From NCBI GenBank assembly GCA_022457065.1, contig JAJGBQ010000004.1:3410001-3474000 (forward strand): a stretch of 64,000 nucleotides of DNA, written 5' to 3'. The stretch's first letter is position 1. Each line of letters opens with the position of its first letter. The DNA comes from Curvularia sp. ZM96 (Eukaryota; Ascomycota; Dothideomycetes; Pleosporales; Pleosporaceae). Made by a program: the position numbers and the translations under genes. Of this stretch, positions 1 through 11,287 are shown piece after piece. A model generated the notes under the pieces. That model searched no databases and was not told the origin of the DNA. It worked only from the letters and a program-made list of their open reading frames with translations.

Positions 1-906
1 GGACGGCTGAGAGCCAATCGTCCGCCCCTGTCTGAGTTGCTCCCAGCGATGACTCTTACCTCCCCCCCGCCCGCCCCACCTTTCGCGGGACCCAGCACGG
101 GCCAGGCGGTGCGGCGCTAACCTAACCACCACGACGTCGCTCTATTCGTCCCTTCGCGCTGCATTCGCTCAAACTGCCGCCAGAGCGACCGCAAGAAAAA
201 AAATGACCCTCAGCGTCGTGAGCAGACTACGGGGCCGAGCATCCCGGTTTCAAGTTACCCAACCGCCCCAGGTTGCAGGCGCCTCGCTGGCCTGCCTTAC
301 CGCTTCCGGATGCTCTCTCACCGCACCCGCCATTCACACGCTGGCCAGCCAGTCCGCCATGCCGCTTTGAGCCTGCCAGCCTGCAAGAATAGCTTTCCAG
401 AAAGCCGTTCGCTAGCTAGCCACGTACTCGCCCAGGCCAAGCAACGGCTACGCTACGTTTCAGACGCCCTGTGAGGCTCGCATGTTCGAAATGGGTCCGC
501 TGGGGTGCTGCTGCCGCCAGACCGCCTCCAAGTCGTGTGTATACCGGTCCAAGGTATCGGACCCCCTTCGATGCATCGTGTTTCAGGTTTGCTAGCGTGA
601 CGAGGGCGTTGGTTCTCGTGTCTCTACGCGGGGAACACCAAGGATAAGAAGTCTGGCTGTGCCGCAATCACCACGCCCATTCATCCTACGCTGCCTTTTC
701 ATCAAGAGCACTGCCTCAGTCCGAGTCGACCGTGTCTCGCCTTCTCTTTCTTTCTCTGCCTTTGCATTGTTTGGTCTTAGACACTCGGAGCTGGTCTCTA
801 CTATTAATCCCTATTCGATAATCGCTTTTCTGCTCGTCCTTCTCCCGTCTCCACAGCGTAAGCCTTTTGCACCCATTCACCCAAAACAAGGGAGCTGATT
901 GCTGAC
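1..906. other. Upstream region of the first gene
   Basis: No convincing gene is visible. There is a C-rich run near 61-80 and a pyrimidine-rich stretch around 740-760, as is common just upstream of fungal start codons. Short open frames on both strands show no domain, no splice support and no codon pattern like the neighbouring genes. The stretch probably holds the promoter and 5' leader of the gene starting at 907. The left edge of the window cuts whatever lies further upstream. Confidence 0.5.
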
Positions 907-2733
907 ATGAGCCAGTCCGGTAGCTCACATCTATCCAAAATGTACAGCCGTCAAACAACACCCCCCACTGCTTCCTTCAGCTACATGCCCGGCAGTGTCG
1001 GCTCAGACATCACATACTACTCCCAGGCCTCATCACCAGAGCCGCAGCTTGCTGGCCCCACTCCTCCACGCTCGCCAGTCAGGCAGTATGGACCAGTTCT
1101 TCTCCCCAAGGTCCGTGTCCAGGACCAGGTATCCGAGCCCACCACTGGCCCAGTCAGACATCGCAGGACGACGTCTAGCTCCAGTGCCGGCTATGCCTAC
1201 AGCCCCTACGGACGTTCAGCTTCCATGGCCCGCCGTGGATCAAGCCCTCTGAACCACAACATTCACAACATGCACAGCACAATGACATCTCCCGTGTCAA
1301 CGGCTTCCTCATACGACTTTGGCCTTTCCACCCTCAACTCCCCCATCACCTACCCACAGCAGCCTGAGCTTTCCCGCCGGTCGTCGTATATGGGCTCGCA
1401 GTCCCGCTCCACCTCTGCCAACCGTGCCCGTCATGACCGGTCCTGCTCTGCTGGAAGTGTCGATGAGCAGGTCATCAGCCGCTACGGCTTCCCCACCTAC
1501 CGTAACCTCCCCAGCTATGTGACTGCCTCTACCGCGTCTCAGTCCAGCTTGGGCCTTGCCACAGCTCTCCCCTCGACATACTCCTCCGCTCAGGACATGA
1601 CCAACTTCACTGCGACTTGCCTCCAGGACTTTACTGTCCCCGAGTTTGATGCCGCACCAGCTGTGCAATACCCTGCCTTTGGGGACGTTAGCTTTGACAG
1701 CTTCCCCCAAATCCAGGCTACATCTTCTCTGGTTGAGTATCTCTCGTCTCCCAACCCCACTCCATCTCTGGTCCGCCGCGTCACCAGCGCCCCTCGAGGC
1801 ATCAACAGCCACTTTTGGTGGGACATCCGCAACCTCCGCAGCTGGGAAGACTTCAACATCGACACTATCAAGTCTATCCCCTCGGTGCTCCCCCTCCTTG
1901 AAGTCCCTGTCCCAGCCAACTACCTCCCCCAGCCCTGCCGCCAGAACCTGCAGCCTGAGAACGAGTCGGCACTCCAGGACATCTGCACCAACTACTATGC
2001 CAACAAGGTCAACGCAGCCCTCAAGGTATCCCAGGGAAACAGCCACATGATGATGCGCGCCGTCAAGCCTATAGCCGGCCAACGCCAACAACCAGAGTTC
2101 ATCTCCAACTACCCCTCCGACTATGAGAAGACGCTCTTTGGCGACAGCCGCGGCCGCGTTGTTGGTCTCGTCAAGTGCTACGACCAATGGAACACTGGCA
2201 TGCGTGGCGAGTCACCTCCCAAGCAAGTCCTCTACCTCCAAGGCCTCGCCCACCTCCAGCGCGTGATGCGCGAGCACGGCTGCCGCTACGGCTTCATCAT
2301 GACGGAAATTGAGCTTTTGTGCGTCCGCTGCGGCGGCCCGTCTGACCTGTCCACTCCCGACCCCACCACTGTCAATGCCCAAACCGGCGTGCCCATCTTC
2401 GGGTACCTTGAGACATCGGCCCCCATCCGCCTGTCTACCAGTGGTCCGCACCCAGAGACTGGCGACATGCAGCTTACCGCCGCCCTAGCGCTGTGGTACC
2501 TCCACATGCTCGCCAAGGAAAACCCGTTCGAGGGTATGGGCACATGGCGCATGGATGTCGGCGGCCCTGCAGCACTGACACGACAAAACTTTCTCGAAAA
2601 GGACGCTTGGATCCCCAAGCCGCAGCTTGGCGAGAAGCGAGAAGCCAAGCGGGTTCGGGGTTGGGTATTCCCTGACGAGCCGCTTAGCAAGAGGGAGTGC
2701 GGTAAGGGCAAGAGGGGAAAGAGCATTGGCTAG
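907..2733 (+). CDS. Conserved fungal protein of unknown function, 608 aa
   Basis: This is a single-exon gene whose ATG at 907 is the first in frame. Residues 1 to about 300 are low-complexity, rich in Ser, Pro, Tyr and Thr, with many SP/TP sites, and look disordered and phosphorylatable. From about residue 300 the sequence becomes an ordered, well-conserved-looking domain containing FWWDIRNLRSWEDFN, an ENESALQDI helix, and a RYGFIMTEIELLCVR segment followed by FGYLETSAPI. The C-terminal tail is basic (KRECGKGKRGKSIG), which could serve nuclear localisation. From memory, related fungal proteins are sometimes labelled sialidase; I see no sialidase motif (no Asp-box) and would not use that name. 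The E-x-L in a helix after a strand faintly recalls PD-(D/E)XK folds, but this is speculation. The gene is certain, its function is not. Confidence 0.85.
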   Translation: MSQSGSSHLSKMYSRQTTPPTASFSYMPGSVGSDITYYSQASSPEPQLAGPTPPRSPVRQYGPVLLPKVRVQDQVSEPTTGPVRHRRTTSSSSAGYAYSPYGRSASMARRGSSPLNHNIHNMHSTMTSPVSTASSYDFGLSTLNSPITYPQQPELSRRSSYMGSQSRSTSANRARHDRSCSAGSVDEQVISRYGFPTYRNLPSYVTASTASQSSLGLATALPSTYSSAQDMTNFTATCLQDFTVPEFDAAPAVQYPAFGDVSFDSFPQIQATSSLVEYLSSPNPTPSLVRRVTSAPRGINSHFWWDIRNLRSWEDFNIDTIKSIPSVLPLLEVPVPANYLPQPCRQNLQPENESALQDICTNYYANKVNAALKVSQGNSHMMMRAVKPIAGQRQQPEFISNYPSDYEKTLFGDSRGRVVGLVKCYDQWNTGMRGESPPKQVLYLQGLAHLQRVMREHGCRYGFIMTEIELLCVRCGGPSDLSTPDPTTVNAQTGVPIFGYLETSAPIRLSTSGPHPETGDMQLTAALALWYLHMLAKENPFEGMGTWRMDVGGPAALTRQNFLEKDAWIPKPQLGEKREAKRVRGWVFPDEPLSKRECGKGKRGKSIG

Positions 2734-4324
2734 GTAATTGGTCAGGCTATTACGAGTGCAATGTGGAATGAGGACATGACGTATGCTGGTATGAGGAGAT
2801 GAACAAAACATACCGCTGGTCGGTAGTAGGCTCTGCTTCTTGTTCAGTCGAGAAGCATTGAGCGTTTTCCTTGCTTTCATCTTCACTTCTTTATCCTTTT
2901 TTCTTATTTGAGTAGCATCTACATGGTGGTTTACTTGTTCACAGTTTAGCATAGCATTTACCTGGCGCGGGAATTTTTAATCTACACACTACCTAGTTTA
3001 CAAGGAAAAATCAATATACCCTTGGTCTTCACACTTTGTTTCCAATGCCTTTGCTGTGATTGGTACATATGGATGTGATTTTGGCAGAGCTACAATGGCA
3101 GGTCTGTTCTAGCGTGCCCAGCTGCGGCTTTGGCAACTTTCCATCTCAACTACAGTATACACAACCTCTGGCCAGGTCCGGTGAACCAGCCAGTTGCGCC
3201 AATCACAAGTCACCGGCCTCTTCCCGTGATGCCAAGAGTCTCTCTGGCACAGGGAAACGATGCGCATGGAAGAACCATGTTCGTCATTGTGCCGCTGCCA
3301 GACACATGCAAGCGGTGAATAGCACATGCACGCCGCTGGTTTTTGGATTCGTTCTCGTCGTTCGGTGCATGACCCTTGGAAAGACCATATCGCAACATTT
3401 TCAAGTTTTCCATGGAGCTGGCTCGTGTTTCCATGCAACCTGACTGATTATACATCCATCGCATGACGCTGCAATCCTGATTTGCGGTAGGATTGCGTAC
3501 GCCCATGGTCGCTAAGACCAAGGATCGTGATAGGCTGGAGAAGGGTACAATCACGCTCAAGCGATTGGGCAGGATCGAGTCTTGTTGACATTGAGACGAG
3601 ACGGTGCCGAAAGTAAGTATCAGACGAAATGCACGGCAGATGCCGGCTGCAAAGATGGTGCTCTGCCGATCATGGCATATCCCTCAGGCGCTTCTTTTCA
3701 AGCTCGGGCTAAGAACGGGTCTACCCAAGGGCATCCTGTTCCAGGGTCTGCCGTAGTCAAGTCGACTGGTAATGTTCACGCTGCAGGTACGGGCTTTGCA
3801 CATGCTGCTGCGGGAAGCGATTTTTTTTTCTCGCGAGCAAGCCGCGTTCGGCTGAGCAGTCATCACGAACTCGGTACTGCGCTGCTGACGCTTCAGACCA
3901 CCTATTTGACTGCAAATATATCACAAGGTAGGTGGTGGTTGAGATGACAGGGCCGGTGGAGGGAGAATGCATTGACCGCCACGTGCGCTAACGATGATAG
4001 AGGGAAAGCCGCGATTCTGATTCTGATCCACACAAAATTAACTTGTTGCCCCTCCATCCTCACGTCCCGCACAAGCTGCACAAGCCCGACGAGGCGCAAA
4101 TTCAAGGGAAAAAGCACGCGTGCCTTTGTCCATCCTGAGCCTCTCCCGCCAATTCTTACTCGACGCCTCTGTCTTTGGCTGCAGAAAACAGGCGTAACCC
4201 TTCCCTCCCAACCCCCAACCTACCACCCCCACCGGCCTTTCTCACCGCACCGGCCCTCGGGGACGTCTGCCACAGTAGTCCGCCGCCAAAACCACGACGC
4301 ACCTCTTGCCAGCATTTCTCAACC
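2734..4324. other. Intergenic region, no gene recognised
   Basis: This 1.6 kb holds the 3' end of the 608-aa gene and the upstream region of the importin gene. Several frames of 100-130 codons are open on each strand (for example 3060-3443 and 3582-3947), but they overlap one another in opposite directions, lack recognisable domains and lack spliced extensions. No repeat, tRNA or transposon remnant was recognised. Confidence 0.4.
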
Positions 4325-7300
4325 ATGGACGTTGCCGGCTTGCGGGACCGGATCCAGGCAACGCTCGACGCGAACGCCGCCGTCAGACAGCAGGCCGAGC
4401 TCGACCTCAAGCATGTGCGTGCTGGCTGCGAACACACGACGCCCGCTGGAACATGACGCTGACGGAGACTACAGGCTGAAGAAAAGCCAGGCTTCACTGG
4501 GGGTCTGCTAGACATTCTCGAGCAGGAGCAGAATAATGCCGTGCGTCTGTCGAGTAAGTGATGCGCCCACCCAAATGTGCTGCCAACACTAATGTCCCTG
4601 TGCACAGCCGTCGTCTACCTCAAGAACCGCATATCCAAGGGCTGGTCGCCTGCCGAGGAGTACAGCCAGGCTGTGCCCATACCAGAGGACGAGAAGACCG
4701 CCTTCCGCAACCGCCTGGTTCCCGTCCTTGTCGCCTCCCCGCCCCAAGTGCGCCTACAACTTATTCCTACTCTCCAGAAGATCCTCGCATATGACTTCCC
4801 CGCCAAGTGGCCAGACTTCCTAGACATCACTGTACAACTGCTGAATGCCGGAAACATTGAGTCCGTGTTTGCCGGTGTCCAGTGCCTGCTGGCGATATGC
4901 AAAATCTACAGGTTCAAGTCGGGCGAGAACCGCGCAGACTTTGACAAGATTGTCGCCATGTCATTTCCACAACTGCTAAACATTGGCAACTCGCTGGCAG
5001 GCGAGACGAGCCTGGAAGCAGGCGAAATATTACGGACCGTGCTCAAGGTGTACAAGCACGCCATCTACGTAAGGAACTCATGGGCGCATGGCAGAAACAA
5101 TGGCTGACTAGTATTGCAGTTCGATCTCCCCGCATCACTCCGAGAGCAGCAGGTTATGGTTGGCTGGTGTACACTGTTCCTGACCGTCGTGGGCAAGGAG
5201 CCCCCAGAGTCGTCTCTCCCCGAAGACCCAGATGAGCGCGAAGTAAACCACTGGTGGAAGGCGAAGAAGTGGTCTTACGCAAACTTGAACCGATTATACG
5301 TGCGGTGGGTGCTACAACCTCATATGACGTAGACATGCAGTACTGATTAAAGGGAAACAGATATGGCAACCCAACTGCCCTGGGCAAGAACAACGAGGTT
5401 GACTACACCGAAGTCGCCAAGAACTTCATCGCCAACTTTGCGCCCGAGATCCTCAAGATCTACCTCCAGCAGGTTGAGAAGTGGGTTGGAAAGCAGGTTT
5501 GGCTGTCAAAAGCCAGCCTGTACTACACACTCAACTTCCTCGACGAGTGCATCAAGCCCAAGTCCATGTGGACGCTGCTCAAGCCTCACACCGACAACCT
5601 CATCGCCCATCTCGTATTCCCAGTACTTTGCCAGTCCGACGAGGATATCGAGCTCTTTAACGAGGAGCCGCAAGAATACCTGCACCGGAAGCTGAACTTC
5701 TACGAAGATGTGACAGCGCCCGACGTTGCTGCTACAAACTTCCTAGTCACTCTTACCAAGAGCCGTCGCAAGCAGACCTTCACCGTGCTCAACTTTGTCA
5801 ACGAGGTCGTCAACCGCTACGAGGCTGCTCCCGATAACGAGAAGAACCCGCGAGAGAAGGAGGGTGCGCTGCGCATGATTGGTACACTGTCTGGTGTCAT
5901 CCTAGGCAAGAAGAGTCCGATTGCAGACCAGGTCGAGTACTTCTTCGTCCGCCATGTGTTCCCCGAGTTCCGAAGCCCCCACGGCTTCCTCCGTGCCCGC
6001 GCATGTGACACTCTAGAGAAGTTCGAACAGCTGGATTTCAAGGACCCGAACAACCTCATCATCATCTACCGCAACATTCTCGAGTCCATGGCCGACCCCA
6101 CACTTCCAGTTCGCGTCGCTGCAGCTCTGTCGCTCCAGCCACTCATCCGTCACGACGTTATTAGAACTAACATGAAGCAAAATATCCCTCAGGTCATGCA
6201 GCAACTGCTCAAGCTGGCGAACGAGGTCGATGTCGACGCCCTTTCTAATGTCATGGAGGACTTTGTCGAAGTATTTGCGCCAGAATTGACGCCCTTTGCG
6301 GTCGCGCTCAGCGAGCAGCTACGTGACACTTACCTGCGTATCGTACGAGAGCTGTTGTCACGAAACCAGGAGAAGGGTGAAGACAGCGAGTATGGCGACT
6401 TCCTCGACGAGAAGAGCATCACGGCGCTTGGTGTTTTGCAGACCATTGGTACTCTCATCCTGACGCTGGAGAGCACGCCCGATGTGCTCTTGCACTTGGA
6501 GACTATCCTGATGCCTGTCATTACGATTACGCTTGAGAACAAGCTTTACGGTTTGTGTTCCTATAAACACACCGTTCGATATCCATACTAATTCTTTTAC
6601 AGACTTGTACAACGAAGTTTTTGAGATCATCGACAGCTGCACATTTGCCGCTAAGAGCATCTCAGGAACTATGTGGCAAGCATTTGAGTTAATCCACAGG
6701 ACCTTCAAGGCTGGCGCTGAGCTCTACCTCGAAGGTATACACATTCCCAGGCCTGATTCTTCAACGACAAGCTGCTGACAATATCTAGACATGCTTCCTG
6801 CGCTTGAGAACTTCGTCAACTACGGTACTCCCATGCTGGTTCAAAACCGATCATATCTGGACGCCATTGTCGACATGGTCAGGACAATCTTCAAGGACGA
6901 CAAGGTCGGCGGCGTTGATCGCATCTGCGGCTGCAAGCTTGCCGAGATCATCATGCTCAACATGCGCGGTTCCGTCGATGACTACATTCCAGAGTTTATC
7001 GGACTGACCATGCACGTCCTGACCAACGAGGAGCCCAAGGTCAAGTCCCTGCGGATACATCTGATGGAGGTGATCATCAACGCCATCTACTACAATCCTG
7101 CGTTGGCGTTGCACGTGCTCGAGTCCAACGGATGGACCAACAAGTTCTTCAGTCTCTGGTTCTCAAGCATTGACCACTTCACCCGAGTTCACGACAAGAA
7201 GCTGTGCATCTCAGCAATTTGTGCACTGCTTACACTGAGAGCTCAGGATGTCCCCGTCAGTGTGCAGCAGGGCTGGCCACGTCTGTTGCAGGGCGTTACG

Positions 7301-7932
7301 CGATTGTTCCAAACGCTCCCTGCAGCACTGAAGAGTGAGTTATCAACCCAAGTCTCGTCATGCACCAGTACTAACATATGCACAGACCGTGAGGAAGCCA
7401 AGAAGGAAGACACATTTGACTACTCAGCCGAATTCGAAGAGGAGGAAGATGAAGAGTGGGAGCAAGAAGCTGACTGGAGCAACGAAGCGGATGAGGCCGA
7501 GGATGTCAAGGACGAGAGTGCCGCCTATCTCGACTTCTTGAACGAAGAAGTAAGATACCTATTCCTAAGTCACGGGTCAAATCTAACAAACGATAGGCGC
7601 AAAAGTTCAGCTCGCTCGATGACGAGGACGATGATGAGCTGGAAGAGGAGAGCCTCTTGGAGACACCGCTTGACAAGGTCGAGCCATATGGCATGTTCAA
7701 GCATGCGCTGCTCCGTAAGTTTGTCGCATCGACGTGCTAAGGTATATGTTAACAACGTATAGGTCTACAACAGGAGCAACCTGCCCTCTACGAGGACCTT
7801 ACCAAGAACCTGAGCCCAGAGGAGCAGCAAGTCGTCCAAAGTGCTGTTCACCAGGCCGATGTTATTGCACAGGCCCAAGCCGAAGCACGGGCTGCCGCCG
7901 CCAATGGACAGCCATTGCCAATCCCGCAGTAG
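4325..7932 (+). CDS. SXM1: Importin-7/8-type karyopherin (Sxm1/Nmd5 family), 1044 aa
   Basis: Exons by eye: 4325-4414, 4475-4553, 4608-5068, 5120-5304, 5361-6550, 6603-6734, 6789-7334, 7386-7549, 7597-7714, 7763-7932. All junctions are GT/AG, stay in frame and total 1044 residues, close to yeast Nmd5 (about 1048). The N-terminus has the importin-beta N-terminal pattern (AELDLKHAEEKPGFTGGLL, then VVYLKNRISKGW), which in the family binds Ran-GTP. The rest is helical HEAT-like repeat. A strongly acidic stretch (FEEEEDEEWEQEADW, then DDEDDDELEEE) lies before the C-terminus, as in importins 7/8. The family carries ribosomal proteins, Lhp1 or TFIIS into the nucleus. Sxm1 and Nmd5 are yeast paralogues, so the symbol marks the family rather than a resolved orthologue. 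Confidence 0.92.
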
Positions 7933-8826
7933 GATGGCAAAAACCATATCATTTGCCTCAATGAAAACGAACAGTCCACCGACGTGGTCCGTATGTGCGT
8001 CTTGCCTCAGTGCAGCTGATCAGAGCGACCCTTGGCTGCTTGGGTTGTGGTGCCTAGATTCCAAATACATACAGGCGATCATGCATTTGGCAGAATACAG
8101 CGGACAAGATGCACAGGTAAAAGGTTGCCCATGTCAAGAGAAAGAGGGAAGGTTGAGGTCTACGAGATTTCTTGGATTCCAATTAGCGAGCATCCTGGCG
8201 TTTTGATCTTTCACGGAAGAAGATGTGAGCCGGAGGTTTGTTCCGGCTGTTAGTATCGGTAGGTGTCTGGCGGCGTTGTTTCTGGCGTGTGTTGGCATGA
8301 ATGATTATCAAAAAGAGGAGGAAGACGATATCCACGAGAGGCACCATGTTTGGGATGATGGCGGCATGCGTATGAGGTTGTTGCCTTAGGGCAAAGCCAT
8401 AGTAGATAGCATTTTCTGTTCTAGGTGGTAATGACACTCGATCATTGCACAATTGGATTGTCTGCAGCGTGCCATGCGATATCCTCGATCGGTGGTTGCC
8501 GATGGCTCCTCCCCGGAGGCCTCGAGGTTGTCTCACCCCTATCGATAAGCCATGGGGTTGTTGCCATGAAACTGGCCAGAACGATGACGCTTGCGCCAGT
8601 GGCTTGTCGATTTCCTGGCGCGCAACGTGGACAGAACCAACAGCCCAACCTATTCCTATAACCACCGACCGTGACGTCTACTCCGGAGGAACTCTACTCT
8701 CAGCGCGACACATTCCTACCAAGGTCACATTTCCCAAGGCCCGCCCCGCGCACCCAACCAGATTGATCGCGAAGCTTGGACAGTGGCAGCAACGTACCGT
8801 GCGTCGCGCAATATCAACGTAACTCA
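7933..8826. other. Intergenic region between importin and SEC12
   Basis: It holds the importin 3' end and the SEC12 promoter. Open frames on both strands around 8183-8822 overlap each other and match no family I know. The only element I would single out is the TGACGTC site at 8672-8678, listed separately. Confidence 0.4.
8672..8678 (+). promoter_or_regulatory. Candidate bZIP (CRE/UPRE-like) site upstream of SEC12
   Basis: TGACGTC lies about 150 bases before the SEC12 start codon. TGACGT cores are bound by fungal bZIP factors, including the unfolded-protein-response factor Hac1/HacA, and ER-to-Golgi traffic genes are known targets of that response. A seven-base match arises often by chance, so this is only a candidate. 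Confidence 0.25.
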
Positions 8827-10888
8827 ATGTCGCGACCTACTATCTCGAAAGCGAAGAGTATGTTTGCGCTGCCTATACGATCGCGAAAGCGCAAGCCGGC
8901 TGACGACAGCAGCAAGCTACCCCATCTTCGCGGCCACATTCGCCAACAACAGGCCTGGGGTCCTCGTAGTAGGCGGTGGCGGAGGTGTGAGTGTCATGTC
9001 CAAATCCAGCCGCTTGTATAGATGTATACTGACCGCATCTTGTTCAGGCTGGGCGTACCGGCGTCAAAAACCAAATCACTGCATTCGACTTCAGCTCGCG
9101 AGCACCGACCGTAGAATCTATTGCGGAGATTGAAGCGAGTAAGGACGACTCAATCACCTGTCTGGAGAACCTCTCTACCAAGGATGGCCTGATTCTGTTC
9201 GCGGGTAACAACAGCAGCGAGGAGGACCGCTTGGCTGGAAGGAATGAACACTTGCGCGCCTTTGAGCTACGCTTTCCCCAGAGCAAGACAGCTGGTAATA
9301 GCGCAGAGAAAGCCGATGGTAGCATAGAGTTTCTCAGCAAGACGGCGCTCCTTACCACTCCGCAATCGGTCGGCGCGAGAAAGGAGGGGTACCAACGCAT
9401 AATTCGGCTGTCGCCGCCACCAAGAACAACGACAAGCGCGCCTAACAAACGGATTGGAGCCATTGCCTCTGGTCTTGCGGGCGACGAGAACGAGGTGGTT
9501 ATTTTCAATGCAACATCTACCAAGCCAGCAAACCAAGACGTAATAGAACGCATCAAGCTGCAGAAAGGACAAGAAGCGAACGATGTCGACATTTTCACAC
9601 AGGAGGCAGGTCGATTTCGATTAGCCTATGTGACGGACCAGGACGTTTTTGTGCAAGAAGTAAACTACGATTTTGAGCAGCGTAAGACAAAGGGTAAGAA
9701 CGAACACAGAAGGGTCTACACAATACCCCATGTAGAGAGGGGCGCGAGAAGCAAGCTGAGATGTATACGGTGGCTTTCGCCAAAGCATCTGCTACTACTG
9801 GCGAACAAACCTAATAGATCGGGAGTTGAGTTGCTGCTTTTCCACTTCTACCAAGACGGGGGTAGCATTGCTTTGCGCAAGGTTCTGCCCAAACATGTCA
9901 AGGCGGCTACAGATATGGACGTTAGTCTTCTCGACGCGGACAACCAAGGCGCCTATCAAATCGTCATTGCTATAGCAGCAATCGACATGTCCTTGACAGT
10001 TTACACGATGGACTACCATGGTCCGACGAGAGATTCGTTGAGCAGTTTCCACTCATTCAGCAGCTATGACAACGTAAGATAGGAGACTGGCCATTGCTAC
10101 CTGTAAAAGCTGACCGGAGCTAGGTTCACGATTTCCAAATGACCAAAGTCGTCTTTTCTCCGTTCTACAAGCAGGAGACCCCTAATGGCCGCCAGCCACC
10201 GGCTCAATACCTTCGGCTGGCAAGTACAAGCCTGGGGAACACGATTAGTGTGGAAACCTTTACACTGCAAAACATTGGATCACGCCATGTTCTCCAGACA
10301 GCACAGTCGAGAAACTTATTCACAGCAGCAACGTACCTCGTTGGAGCCATGGTTGTTGCGGTAATAGCGCTGCTGTTACAATCACTTGTGGATCCGGAAG
10401 GCAACTTGACTAAGGGTATACTTCCGGCCGGTCTACGGAATGCAGCTGGCGAGCATAAGACGTTTGGCGAGACTCTGCGGGACAAACGCCACCAAGCTGT
10501 CCTCAATAATGCAGATTCGCCAGTGGTGAAGACGTCGCAACGCATCGCCGATCTATTGCATATCCACCTCCCGCATGTCTTATCCGACAAGGCCGAATCA
10601 GCAGACGCTCCGTCTGAGCCAAAAGCGTTGGTGATTCACCACGACGCTGAATCTGACGGCACCCTCAGCACAGAAGTACATGCAGGAGACGAAGAAGTCT
10701 TGAAGAAGCACGCAGCAGCAAGGAGGTGGGACGAGCTCAGTAAGGAAGAGAAACACGTATGGCGCGAGAAGCTCAGCGAGGCAGGCATGTGGGCGGTAGG
10801 TGAAGGTGAAACCATTCTGAAGTCCATCTTCTTCGGTCAACTCGGTGGGATGGTGGGCCACGCTGCGCAGGGTGTGCTGGGCGGTTAA
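8827..10888 (+). CDS. SEC12: Sec12-type ER guanine-nucleotide exchange factor for Sar1, about 632 aa
   Basis: Exons: 8827-8857, 8910-8986 (or from 8913), 9048-10073, 10124-10888. The N-terminal part reads as a WD40-like propeller starting SYPIFAATF...VLVVGGGGG, AGRTGVKNQITAFD. The GGGG...N loop near the first blade is the family hallmark and forms the potassium-binding catalytic loop in yeast Sec12. A transmembrane segment (ATYLVGAMVVAVIALLLQSL, about residues 446-466) precedes a lumenal tail of about 165 residues, giving a type II ER membrane protein. Sec12 loads GTP on Sar1 and so starts COPII coat assembly. The ATG at 8827 gives a tiny first exon encoding MSRPTISKAK; an upstream ATG-like start at 8783 would read into intron-like sequence. 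The second-exon acceptor is a CAGCAG tandem, so 631 or 632 residues are possible. Confidence 0.88.
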
Positions 10889-11287
10889 GGTCACGACGAT
10901 TATGCGTGGAGCGCGGTGAGTGGAAATGTATCATAGTAGAGTAGATGTGTCTCTCCTAGCATAGCGCCATTGGTAGATGTAGCATTCCTAGAAACAATTG
11001 AGACCTTATGCATTTCATCACTTAACCTCACACTTCACCGCCGTAGGTCTCGCATGACGAAGCGCTTCCCCGGTGTAAGCTTCGGGACTAGCGCCGAGGT
11101 CTCGAGTGGGTCAGAGCTAGCTAGTCCGCTTTGGTGACATACGACGTGCTGGGCCGACACGGCAGTAACTTTGGCAGCCCACCAATTCCACCCACGCGCC
11201 TCTTCTTGCTCGTCTCTTATTTCCTTTCTATGGATGGACTGAGCATCCACGCTCTTGCTGCGAGAGGCTTCAGGTGAAGCAGACAAG
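10889..11287. other. SEC12-TOR intergenic region
   Basis: About 400 bases between the SEC12 stop and the TOR start codon, which are in the same orientation. It must hold the SEC12 polyadenylation signals and the TOR promoter. An open frame on the minus strand across 11035-12291 runs through the first TOR exons and is a shadow. Nothing else is visible. Confidence 0.4.

Noticed and set aside
1309..2187. 292-codon open frame on the minus strand inside the first gene
   Set aside because: It is the reverse shadow of a codon-biased gene with strong wobble C/G; no domain, and the plus-strand protein is the convincing one.
3060..3947. Two plus-strand frames of 127 and 121 codons (3060-3443 and 3582-3947)
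   Set aside because: No domains, overlapping frames on the other strand, unlike codon pattern and no splice partners.
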